Shown here piece after piece: positions 53,319-64,000 of a stretch of 64,000 nt of DNA. Below the pieces are notes generated by a model that saw nothing but the letters and a program-made list of their open reading frames with translations, had not been told where the DNA came from and ran no database searches. Within the stretch, counting starts at the first letter, position 1; each line of letters starts with the position of its first letter. The stretch covers positions 14,774,001 to 14,838,000 of the forward strand of contig NC_088677.1 of NCBI RefSeq assembly GCF_950023065.1. The letters are read 5' to 3'. The DNA comes from Planococcus citri. Its lineage: Eukaryota > Arthropoda > Insecta > Hemiptera > Pseudococcidae. The position numbers were made by a program, and so were the translations under genes.

Positions 53319-56300
53319 TTTTGAAAAAAAAAGAAAAATTCGTCGTTTGTGAACGTATTAACATGAAATACTTCAACTTGGTTTTTATCATCCTATAATA
53401 TTTCAATCTCACGAATCAGTTGGTACTTACTTAATTGTTTTAGCGTTTCTGGTTGGCCTTTTTAGTGATCAGTCTTTCATATAACAGGTAGAATGCAAAG
53501 ATCCGCTGGAGAGTGCAGAATGGCCGGAAACCGAAACCGAACATTCGGATCGTTGAAAATAAATTGTATCTTACTTAATCAAATTTCACTTTTTTTCTCG
53601 ACAAGATCGTGAACGTGGAATTTTTCATGTTTACCCCGAAGAAAAATATAGGGTTTGTATGATGTATCTTCTGGAATTGAAACCTTCTCGCAGGCAGCGT
53701 GCTGATTCATGATAAATATCTTAACTCAACTGCTTACTGCATTTTTACTCGAATTGGATGCATCGCGATCAGAATTGGCCACTGTTATTCTTGTTTCGTG
53801 GAAAAAAGGCACTGTTCAGAAGCCAATTTTTTGAGATGTTTTGTCAACGTTGGCCATTGTTATCATAATTCAGAACCACTTTTAAGGTTCTACTGAGCAG
53901 CTGGATATTTGAAAATTGCTGAGGTATTTTTGGCGAAGTTGTTGTTTTGAATGTACTTGACTCATTTCTCGAGACTTTTTTTTTTTTTTTTTACCAGCAT
54001 ATTTTATCGGTGAAAAATACGATAGGTTCAAAGACTATTTACTGGTTTGAAAAAATATACTTACCTGAATCTTCAATTCGCTATTTCTGGATTTTTAAAC
54101 AATCTCGAAAAATCAACCGGATAAGATGAAATCCTGGTTATGGAGGTTCCAGACATCGTGTTTTTTCTAAAAATTGCATTCCTGTTCAGATCAGAGATGA
54201 ACATCTGTAGATTAACTGTTGATTTCTGCTCGATCAAAGTCATATTTCGATGCCATTTTTTCGAACAGGAAACTTTAAAAAAACACAACATTAGAGGTTT
54301 ATAGAATTTCTCGAATCCTTCACCAATCAATTCGCAAGGTCAAAAATAGGCTATTAAAACAAATTTCAGCAGAATGACTCAATTTACTTTTTGTTTTTGT
54401 TTTTTTTTTTTTTACAAAATAAGCTTGAAATGAAACATTAAATTTTTCAGAAATTGAAAAAAAATGCTTACTTACTTTGAAAAATTGAAAAATGGAATTC
54501 TATCTTTCTATCTTAAGGCTGTTGTTTCTCTTGTGTTTTTACGATTACGTGGATTACCATATTGTTTGCTAGGTGTTTCTTTGTTTCAAACAATTTTCTC
54601 CAGAGATGGCCACCGAGAGCTTTTGACCATTTTTTTAAAAAAATGTATATGGAATGGAAGCAAAATTAATTAACAATATAATAATTAGAATTAAATAGAT
54701 CATTAAATATGAAAATAATAATAAAATAAAATAATTATTTTTATCTAATTGAGCCATATAATCCTGTAATAAAGGATTTTCATGGTGAACTACATTTTAT
54801 AAATGTGGTTTTGGGGCTAGCCTGATTTTTAAAGTTGATTGAGTGCAGCCAGAAGTTTTCAAATTTTCAATTTCAGAAAAGCAGGAAGCCAACAGCAAAT
54901 TTTTCAAAATTATGTAAACTTTTTTGAAAATAAATACGATGAAAAAAATCTGAAATTAAGCCAAAAAGGTCCCAATCCAAGGATATACTTACATACTTTA
55001 TGGGTCGTTGATAAAATGAAATTAAAGGCTGATTAATCGATTTCTTTCACTCATTACGAGGGGAGGGGGGTATCTCAACTTGTAGAAAAATTGTTCAACT
55101 GAGGAGCAAAAACGAGAATTTTGTCCAAAAATACATTTTGCTAGACCAAATTTCATTGTTGGATTTTTGGAGGATTTCTGAAACTTCAGATTTGGCCAAT
55201 TTTCTATGAAAAAGTCAAAATATCGATCGAAACGAGGTATAGAAAGCTGAAATTTGATCAGTAATTTTTATAATTTTGTGCTGTTCTTAATCCTCCGGCG
55301 GATTTTTGGATTTCCTAGTTTTGAAAAAACTGTCGTGAAAGTGGACCGAAATGAAATTCAGCGTTTATTAACTCGGGTTAATCATCCTCAGGATCTTTTC
55401 AAGATCAGACTTTTTTTCCCCTTTTTAAAACATACTTATTCATCAAAGTTGTTTTTCGTCTAGAGATGATTCTAAAGTACCCACTACGTCGCATTAGATT
55501 TTTGCCTCAAAAGCCCCGATTAATCAAAGACCTGGGCATTTTGATCCTAAGATTCTGTCGACTCGATGTACTGTACGAAGCTCGTGACTCTACCAACTAC
55601 TGGACATTCTTATTGTTAGGATTAGCAACCAGTTCAGTACGAATCTTGGAGCCAGTTGCAATCAAGAGGAATCAACTGAAAATCCAAATTTCAGGTTTTA
55701 ATCTCAATATTTACTCGCTCGTTTTGTCACAAAAGACTATACGCGAAAGACTGTTTAAATCATCGATTATATTTAGGAGTGGATTGTTTTCCTTGTAGAA
55801 ACACAGTTTCAGAATTAATTTTTGACATTTTTATTTTTAAAAAAAAGCATGCTATTTTGCAAAAAAATTTTAAATAAAAGGCAGCTGAAATTTTGTTTGT
55901 AAAAGTTTGAAATGAGAGCACTTTTTTAAAAGAAAAGTTGCAATCGCGTTCAAATCAAACTGCCGCTTCGTGCTCGAGAAAATTCGTATTATTTTAATGA
56001 TGTAGTTGTTTTTGTTTTTTTTGAGAATAGGAAAATTCAAAAATTCATTAGAGACTTCAGAAATTGCTTTAAACCTTCTCCAATCAGTTCAAAAGGTTGG
56101 TGTTGTAGGTACAAACCATGTTTCGAGAAATGAGCCAAATTACAATTTTTCTGGGATCGCCAAAAATTGAAAAATTAAATTCACCTAGAGAAAATTTACC
56201 TAGGTTCAAGTTGGATTGGATTGTAAGTAAGCATGTCTCTTTGTGTTAACAATTTTGGATGTAGCTTGCTGAAAACCCTTTTTTTAAAATTAATTTTTGT

Positions 56301-57508
56301 AAGTATAGAAAATTCATTGATGAAGGGGCTATGAAAATCGTCAAAAATACTTATTCTCAAGTTTGTTCGAATTCAGGCTCTCAAATATCAGTCTATGTAG
56401 GACTCGCTAAAAGCTTGAGGGGTTACTTGAGATAATACTTTGAAAATAATTAATGTACATTCAACTTTTATTCGGATGAGTTCGATTTGTTAATTAATGG
56501 ATTTCTATTTGGGATAAAAATGAGCTCAGAGTTCAAATAAAATGTTGATTTTGAGTAATTTGCTGCAAAAGTCTTATTTTTGAGTGAAATTTGACAGGTA
56601 CGCAACAAATTAACGCAGTTAAACAACAGTACCTACTGCATTACGGATCATCAAAGATCTCGATTTTGATACCTGCTTCAATTGATCCTGGATATCGCGA
56701 TCCAGTGTCACGATATTTTGCTCATGGTATCATTTAGCCAGGGCTAAGTATGTTGGCTCGACGTGTGAATCCATGACTCTACTCACTGAGATACATCATC
56801 TTGCAACAAATAACGAACGCATATTACCATATATTAGAACGTTTTCGACGGTATCCTGATTTTTGAAGTTGTATTGAGTGGAGCTAGAAATTTTCGAAAT
56901 TTCAATTTTGAAAAAAATGAGTCCAACAGCAAATTTTTCAAAATTATCGAAACTTTTTTGAGAATAACTATGATGAAAAAATTTGAAATCAAACAAAAAA
57001 AGTGCCAATCCAAGGATACTTTTTGTGAATCGTCTATGAGAGGCTATTGAATACCGTTGGACAGTTTCTTTCGCCCTTATCAGAGTGGTTCATCTCAGGA
57101 TGTAGAAAAATCCTACGACTGAAGAGCAAATATGAGAATTTTGTCTCAAATGTACATTATTACTGGACCAAATTTTAGATGATTAATTTTATTTATGGAT
57201 TTTTAGCGAGTTCTTGAAACAGATTTGGTTTATTTTCCATTTTAAAAAAACTGGAAATTTGATCAAATTGAGGTAAAAAGCTGGAATTTTGTAGGCGTGT
57301 TTTATATTTCTGAACTACTGAATCAATTGATGGGGGTTTTCAGCTGTTTTCGAGTCCTCTGGGGTTTTTTTTGGATTTCCCAGTTTTGGAAAAATGGTCA
57401 TGAAAGAAGACCGAAATGAAATTCAGCAAATCGTTTTCAGGATTTTTTGAATACTCTAACAGAAGTTTAATTTTCAGAAATCTTCAAGTCGATTCGAATG
57501 TTGAATTT
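53319..57508. repeat. Array-2 unit 2 (about 4.2 kb)
   Basis: Collinear with unit 1: CGTCGTTTGTGAAC (53,341), CTTACCTGAATCTTC (54,060), GGGGCTAGCCTG (54,813), CTGTCGTGAAAGTGGA (55,330), CGGATGAGTTCGATTTGTT (56,474), CTTCAAGTCGATTCGAATGTT (57,483). It lacks about 250 bp of unit 1 near 54,616 and has an extra stretch (TTTCACTCATTACGAGGGGA) at 55,045-55,070 that recurs in unit 3. No gene supported. Confidence 0.85.
56706..56795 (-). mobile_element. tRNA-like A-box repeat, copy 3
   Basis: Positional equivalent of copy 2 in the next unit (GTCACGATATTTTGCTCATG ... GAATCCATGACTCTACTCACTGAG on plus). Confidence 0.3.
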
Positions 57509-58512
57509 TCTCCGGATTTTTTTTTTTTTTGAAAAAAGGAGAAAAATTCGTCGTTTGCGAACGTGTCAACATTAAGTGCTGAAACATTAGTTTTTATCGT
57601 CCTATAATTTCAATTTTACGAATCGGCCTTTTTTGTGATCAGTCTTCCATATCATGACTTGTATAGAATGCAAAGATCCGCTGGAGACCAAAACCGAACG
57701 ATCGGGTCATCGAAAATAAAATGTATCTAAATCAAATTTCACTTTTTTTCTTGATGAGTTCGTAAACGTAGAATTTTTTATGTTTAACTTGAAGAAATAT
57801 TAGGGTTCGTACGATCTATCTTCTGGGATTGAAGCTTTCTCACAAGCAGCGTGCTGATTCATAATAAATATCTTAACTTGGCTCTTACTTTTTTACTCGA
57901 GTTAGATATACTTAAATGGAAGTTTTGGAAGTTTTGCATCTTCTTTTACTGGTTGGAAAAAAGGGCGCAGTTCAGAAGCTTATTATTTGAGATTTTTTGT
58001 CAATCTGGGTCATTTGCATCATAATTCAGGACCACTTTTAACGTTCTACTGAGCAGTTGTAAATTTGAAAATTGCAGGTATTTTTGGTGAAGTTGTTGTT
58101 TTGAAAATACAACTCACTTCTCGAGAAGACATTTTTTTCACCAGCATATTTTATCGGTGAAAAATACGATTGGTTCAAAGACTATTTACTGGTTTGAAAA
58201 AATATACTTACCTGAATCTTCAATCGAAAAATCAATCGGGTGAGCTAAAACCCTGGTTATGGGTGTTCCAGACACCGTGCTTTTTCGAAAAATTGCATTC
58301 CATGGTCAGATCGGAGATGAACGTCTGTAGATTAACCGTCGATTTCTGCTCGATCAAAGTCATATTTCGATGCCATTTTTTCGAACAGGAAACTTTAAAA
58401 AAACATAACATTAGAGGTTTACCTAATAGAGTTTCTCGAATCCTTCATCAATCAATTCGCAAGGTCAAAAATAGGCGATTAAACCAAATTTCATCAGAAT
58501 AACTCGATTTAT

Positions 58513-58905
58513 AGTTGTTTGTTTAGTTCTGTATGCCATGTATTTGCGGTATTTCGGTTCTCATGTTGTGTTTTAGCCTCACACAAATTTCATCGTGAAA
58601 AAGCTAGTTAAAAATCTGATTTTGAGAAATTAACGAACGTTTTTCACAACTTTAAAGTTGAACTTTTATAATTAAAACCTCATTTTGAAAATGACGCTGT
58701 GAGTAACCAACGAGTTTGGATTTAAAGTTCATAAAAATTACTATCTAGTACTTATAGACGTAACTTCTGATGTTATTTCGAATCATCTTGTTTTTCAGAT
58801 GGGTGTGCTCTAGTAAGTAGAGGAAGAGGTTACTTTTCTCTAAATCTTGGACAATATATTTGAAAAAACGAAGCAGAGGGCTCTCTCAGCAGTCAGTTTC
58901 CCTTT
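58513..58905. repeat. Direct repeat of about 0.4 kb, copy A
   Basis: GTTCTGTATGCCATGTATTT through AAAAAACGAAGCAGAG. It recurs at 60,772-61,160 with the same order and few differences. It is not seen in units 1 or 2. Confidence 0.85.
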
Positions 58906-59559
58906 TCAAATAAATAACCTCAATTGTAGTGTGCCATGTCGAATACGTTGATTTGTGCTCGATCAAGGGCATACTTCGATGCAATTTTTTCAAATCAGGA
59001 AAATTAAACAAAAAAAAACATTGGAGGTTTTTAGAATTTCTCGAATCTTTTACCAATCAATTCGGAAGCTCAAAAAATAGGCTATAAACCTTTCAGCAGA
59101 ATAACTTCGATTTATTTTGTGTTTTTGTTTTTTTAAACAGAATAAGTAGTTACCTACCTAAAATAAGACACTAAATTTTTCAGAAATTGAAAAAAGTACT
59201 TACTTTGAAAAATTGCAAAATAGAACATTTACAAGTTAACGGTAGATTTCTGTTTGATCAAGGGCATATTTTAATGCAATTTTTTCGAACAGAAAACTTG
59301 AAAAAACACAACATTAGAGGTTTATAGAATTTTTATAGAATCCTTCACCAATCAATATAGAAGGTCGAAAATCGGCTATAAACCAAATTTCAGCAGAATA
59401 ATCACGATTTATTTTCTGTTTTTATTTTTTTTTTTAACAAAATAAGCTTAAAATAAAACATTGAATTTTTCAAAAATTGAAAAAAATACTTACTTTGAAT
59501 AACTGAAAAATAGAATTTTACTGTTTCTAGTAGTTTTACACGGAAGCTTTTCTGTGCGT

Positions 59560-59690
59560 GATTTTACGATTACGTGGATTACCATATTGTTTGCTAGGTG
59601 TTTCTTTGTTTCAAACAATTTTCTCCAGAGATGGCCAACGAGAGCGTTATGAAATACTGTAATTTTTTCGTCTATACTGGAACAGCGAAA
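59560..59690 (-). other. Conserved protein-like fragment, unit 3
   Basis: Second version of the fragment at 50,250-50,380: minus frame with SSIDEKITVFHNALVGHLW, continuing through RKLFETKKHLANNMV. It extends into an open frame of 69 codons (59,490-59,699). Product unrecognised. Confidence 0.3.
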
Positions 59691-59795
59691 TAATCCCAAG
59701 GGAAGTTTTCGTCAACTTGTGTTTTGGTCATGGTCCTATGGGCAACGAATTTGTTTCTATTCTGCCTTTTTGTGCCAATTTCTCGATGGTATCAT

Positions 59796-59890
59796 CATCT
59801 ATGTCACGATATTTTGCTCATGATATGATTGAGCTAACTAGGTCCGTGTTGACTCGAAGTGCGAAGTTCATGACTCTACCAATTGATCAT
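59796..59890 (-). mobile_element. tRNA-like A-box repeat, copy 4
   Basis: Positional equivalent of copy 1 (GTCACGATATTTTGCTCATG ... CATGACTCTACCAATTGATC on plus). Confidence 0.3.
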
Positions 59891-60771
59891 TTTTTTCAGA
59901 TTTTTCGTATTAGGATATAGATATTATGTTTTTCATTCTAATGACCAAATTAAATAATAATATTATAATAAGGTAACTAACCAAAATTAAATAGATTATG
60001 AAATGAAAATAGACAATTAAAATAATTAATTTTATCTAATTGAGCCACATAATCCTGCAATGAAGGGTTTTCATAGTGAACTACATGTATAAATTTGGTT
60101 TTGGAGCTAGTCTGATTTTTAAAGTTGATTTGAGTGGAGCCAGAAGCTTTCAAATTTTCAATTTTGGAAAAGCAGGAGCCAACAGCTACTTACTTCGAAA
60201 TTATCGAAACTTTTTTGAAAATAACTACGATGAAAAAATCTGAAATTAGGCAAAGAAAAAAGGTCCCAATCCAAGGATATACTTACTTTGTGAGTCGTCT
60301 ATAAAATTAAATTTAATAGCGCGATGGTTCTAGCTCAGGGATTATTTCTTTTACCCATTACCATGTGGGGGGGGATCTCAATCTCAACGCGTACAAAAAT
60401 CGTTGGACTGAGGAGCGAAAATGAGAATTTTGTCCAAAAATACATTTTGCTAGACCAAATTTTAGATGGTGAATTTCATTCGTGGATTTTTGGAGAATTT
60501 TTGAAACTTCAGATTTGGCCAATTTTCCATGAAAAAGTCAAAATATTGATCAAAATGAGGTATAGAAAGCTGAAATTTGATAAGTATGTTTTATAGTTTT
60601 GTGCTTTTCTTGAGCTTTCGTCAGCGGATTTTTGGATTTCCAAGTTTTGGAAACACTGTTGTGAAAGTGGACCGAAATGAAATTCAGCGTTTATTAACTC
60701 GGATTAATTATCCTCAGGATCTTTCCAAGACCAGAATTTTTTCCCTTTTCAAAACAAACTTTATTCATCAA

Positions 60772-61160
60772 AGTTGTTTGTTTTTGTTTAGTTCTGTATC
60801 TGTATGCCATGTATTTGCGGTATTTCGGTTCTTATTATGTTGTGTTTCAGCCTCATACAAATTTCATCGTGAAAAAGCTCGTTAAAAATCTGATTTTGAG
60901 AAATTAACGAACGTTTTTCACAACTTTAAAGTTGAACTTTTATAATGAAACCTCATTTTGAAAATGACGCTGTGAGTAACCAACGAGTTTGGATTTAAAG
61001 TTCATAAAAATTACTATCTAAAACTTATAGACGTAATTTTGATGTTAATATTTCGAATCATCTTATTTCTCAGATGGGTTTGCTGTAAGTACATAGAAGA
61101 AGAGGTTACTTTTCTCTAAATCTTGAACAATATATTTGAAAAAACGAAGCAGAGAGTGGG
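60772..61160. repeat. Direct repeat of about 0.4 kb, copy B
   Basis: Partner of 58,513-58,905, 2.26 kb downstream. The start differs by a short insertion (TTTGTTTAGTTCTGTATCTG). Confidence 0.85.
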
Positions 61161-62299
61161 ATACATCGAATGACATGTTTTTGGAAGCACTGAGTAAGAC
61201 TAGTATGTTGATTGAAACTCATCTATAGGACCCTCCTCAACAGTCAGTTTCCCTTTAAAATTCAAGATTGGACACCTCATCCCCTCCCCTCGAAAGTCTC
61301 CTTAGCACCAATTTTACTGTTCTATTTGGCCAAAATCTGAAGAAGAAAAAATCGTTCAGTCAACAAAAGAACTTCTCGAGGAATCCACCTCCGATTTGAA
61401 AGGGACCGAAATTTGTGAAAAGAGCGTGGTCTGAAACCCCAATAATCGAAAGTTCAGCTGCCGAAATTGATTTTTAAATTTTTAGCGAACTCGTAAAAAT
61501 CCAAAATCGACCATTTTTGACATTTTTATGATTTTTTGAAAAAAAAAGAAAAAAAACAGTTTTAGGTATTTATTTATTTAAAATGATGGACAATTGTCGT
61601 GAAATTAATGCCAACTCCCTCTGGCCAAATTTCATCATTTTGAGTCATTCTGGAGCCTCCAGCGTAATTTTCAATTTCTCCCAAATTTTGAACGTTCTTT
61701 TGAAAGTGTTGAAATTAAATTGTGGAGCTAAAAATCGAGTTTGTGGATTATTCTCAACTTGTTTAAAGCTCTTATCCTCATCAGAGCTAACTTCCAGGTG
61801 AACAGCAGCTCGAGGGTATTTTTTGATCAATATTCGCCAATCATCATATAGTATATTGGTCAAAAATGAACACTTGAGGCTTTTGCCAGGAAATCAAGCC
61901 AAATGAGCATAAACTCGTTAAATACCTACATATAAGTCGGGATTAAACCAAAATTCGATTTCTAGTTGTCTAAATTTGATTTTCAAGTCTTTCTGGAGAA
62001 ATTTTAAAATTTTAACGATTGAAAATTACGCTGGAGGATCGAGAATGGTTCAAAATTGTGAAATACGGATTTTTTTTTTTTTTTGGGGGGGGGGTGATTT
62101 TAGACGAGATTCAGCTATTCGTGCAAATGTTTACCAAATTTCTGTACGAACAGCAACCAGCTCAGTACCAGTCTTGGAGCCAGTAACAATCAAGAGGAAT
62201 CAACTGAAAATCTGAATTTCAAATTTTCATCTCAATATTTACTTGCTCGTTTTGCTTGAAAAGACAACGGAAAAACTTATGAGCATTTATCGTTGAATT

Positions 62300-64000
62300 T
62301 CCATCTCGAATAGATTGTTTTCCTTGCAGGAACATTCTGGCCAGAAAAACGCACTTAAGGTACCTAAGTATGTGTTCGCCAGGAAATTGGCTCAAATGTG
62401 AATAATTTCGTCAAACAGGAATACTTTTTTTGAAAGAAAGCATAAATCGCCGAAAATATTCAGTTTTAGATTTTAAAAAATTTACCTAAAATCAAAAAAT
62501 TGATTTGGGCAGCAGAAATTTTATAGTTATGGAGGTTTCAGACAAATGCTCTTTTAAAAAATCGTGATCCTGTTCAAATCAAAGACGCACTCCTCAAGTT
62601 GTTCCCTTTTTACTTGAACATTTTTTTTCAAAAGTTGACCACATGTGATGAAATGTGGTTAGTGGAAGAGGCTTATAGATGAGGTCCAATCAAAACATCA
62701 AGATCTTGTATTCGTCTTGAGCACCTCCATAAACATCACATTCGATATTTCACACTCTCTTTTTGTTTTTTCGAAGTTTTAATCTAAATTTAGGTGGAGA
62801 GCTATCCCTTGTTTCTTGAGTATATCTCAACTGTCAACTCAAAAACAGAGAATTTCAAAATAGCATCAACTGTTACACATCTGTAGTAATTTTTTTTTTT
62901 ACAAAATTTTCAAATTACAGCTCGTACTTTCCTACAGCATCATTTTGAAAATTAAACGTTCATTGGGAAACTTGAAGTTTTAATTTTTGAAAATTCCTAT
63001 GAGTGTTTCTGAATTCAAATTTATTACGATTTTGAACGAATGAACTCAGTTTTGAGCTAAAAATTATCATCACGATGGAGATCCGCGTTTCCGAATTTAA
63101 GCAATGAACTTCACGAGCCATTTGCTGAAAATATCAGATTGCGAAGAATTGTTTATTTTGAATATTTCATTCCTTTTTACACCGGGTGAATTGTTCTAGA
63201 TACTATCTGCTCGATTTTATATTTTTTGGACCTTTTTTCAGTAGGTACTTTACTAAAGACTTTTCCCATAAATTGGTTTCAGCTTCGGAAGTGTGATGAG
63301 CCAGATGTGTTTTATGAAATGGTTTCTTGATGGTTTTGAATAAATCTATTTAGAAACCATTTTGAACCCATAATTTCAAAACATGGGTTCAAAACTGTGA
63401 GTTTTTAGTTATTTGAAACAGTCTTAATTTTGCTAATCGAGTATATCTATTTCTCTCGTTTCGTTGTTCGATATTAAAAATGCAATCTTCGGTAGTGAAA
63501 TTCATTTCAGTCCCTTTAAATTACCTACATTGATTTAGCTATGTACAATGTTCGAAACAGGGTAAAAATTACTACACGAACTACGAAGACGAACACGTAC
63601 AAATAGGTAGCTAGTTTTCAGTAGAAATACACCAGAACGTGATATTAAGTTAAGAGAAAGGGTATTTTATGTAAGGAGCATCTCATCATGGGGAAATTTC
63701 AGCTCATAAGAATACTTTACATAGGCCTGTGTTACGAGTATATATGTACCTATCATTTCGAACCAAAGGTACCTATTGTGTTGAGTTGGGAATAATTCAA
63801 AATTACGTGAGTTATAAGTAAATGAATTAGGTAGTTTTGAAATATCGTTCGTATACGAAACAATAGATACCTACATTACAATGTAGTATTATACGAAATT
63901 GGAAATTTTTTTCACACCACCCTCATCGACACATCTTCTATAGGTACATTATCATTTCCTCGAAATTACGTCGTTTCTCACGAAATTTTGTAATTAGCGG
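62300..64000. other. AT-rich DNA, nothing identified
   Basis: No open frame of note, no element end, no RNA gene and no clear match to the array-2 blocks. Contains scattered TACCTAC-type words. Confidence 0.5.

Larger units (their letters stand above)
57509..62300. repeat. Array-2 unit 3, diverged and expanded
   Basis: Starts with TTCTCCGG followed by GAAAAATTCGTCGTTTGCGAAC (57,541). Blocks follow the same order but with added segments: a repeated 0.4 kb stretch (58,513 and 60,772), three versions of the TTCAGCAGAATAA...TTATTT block (58,490, 59,095 and 59,390), and from 61,420 the block known from 33.7-34.3 kb. It ends with the ATCAAGAGGAATCAACTGAAAATC landmark (62,188). No gene supported. 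Confidence 0.75.

Noticed and set aside
55466..55798. Plus-strand frame of 110 codons in unit 2
   Set aside because: The equivalent in unit 1 (from 51,327) is interrupted; no domain.
1..64000. tRNA, rRNA or snRNA genes
   Set aside because: No sequence with a complete A box, B box and cloverleaf, and no rRNA or snRNA core motif, was seen.

Overview
The window is nuclear DNA of a eukaryote: strongly AT-rich, with short spliceosomal introns, TATA and CCAAT promoters, AATAAA signals and three kinds of animal transposable element. The arthropod-type initiator, the Ty3/gypsy and LINE families and the very frequent TAGGTACCTAC-like words suggest an insect, perhaps a sternorrhynchan hemipteran (aphid or scale insect). 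That last step is inference from sequence texture, not from a marker gene.

Region 1 (1 to about 31,660) is a diverged tandem array of complex repeat units. Four units carry a complete minus-strand copy of one small three-exon gene. It encodes a 70-residue protein built from five imperfect GKE[K/R] repeats, which I do not recognise. The units have been remodelled by a 277 bp hAT-type element with an 8 bp target duplication, by a 5'-truncated LINE, by foldback-type inverted repeats and by a 1.2 kb internal duplication. Paralogous units preserve empty sites for the hAT and LINE insertions.

Region 2 (about 31,660 to 33,280) is low-copy sequence with no gene I can support. Region 3 (about 33,280 to 62,300) is a second array with a unit near 4.2 kb, three main units plus a partial one. 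It has no convincing gene, but contains very well conserved blocks and a recurring tRNA-like A-box motif. The last 1.7 kb shows nothing.

Inserted in Region 3 is a complete, very young LTR retrotransposon of Ty3/gypsy type on the minus strand (36,114 to 49,010). Its 486 bp LTRs look identical, it has a CTCT target duplication, and the empty site is visible in two sister repeat units. It is unusual in several ways. Gag has an Arg/Asp-rich tract instead of CCHC zinc knuckles. Gag and Pol overlap by 37 nt with a textbook U UUA AAC -1 slippery heptamer. Pol seems to begin with a degenerate SGNH-hydrolase-like domain. The normal RNase H has lost its last catalytic Asp, while a second, complete RNase H (D-E-D-D) sits inside the integrase, between the DDE core and the GPY/F module. 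The 2.9 kb between pol and the 3' LTR has no env; on the opposite strand it carries a series of well-formed introns whose exons join into one open frame of about 193 codons followed by AATAAA. This possible antisense gene, together with the rearranged Pol, is the best candidate here for something undescribed.
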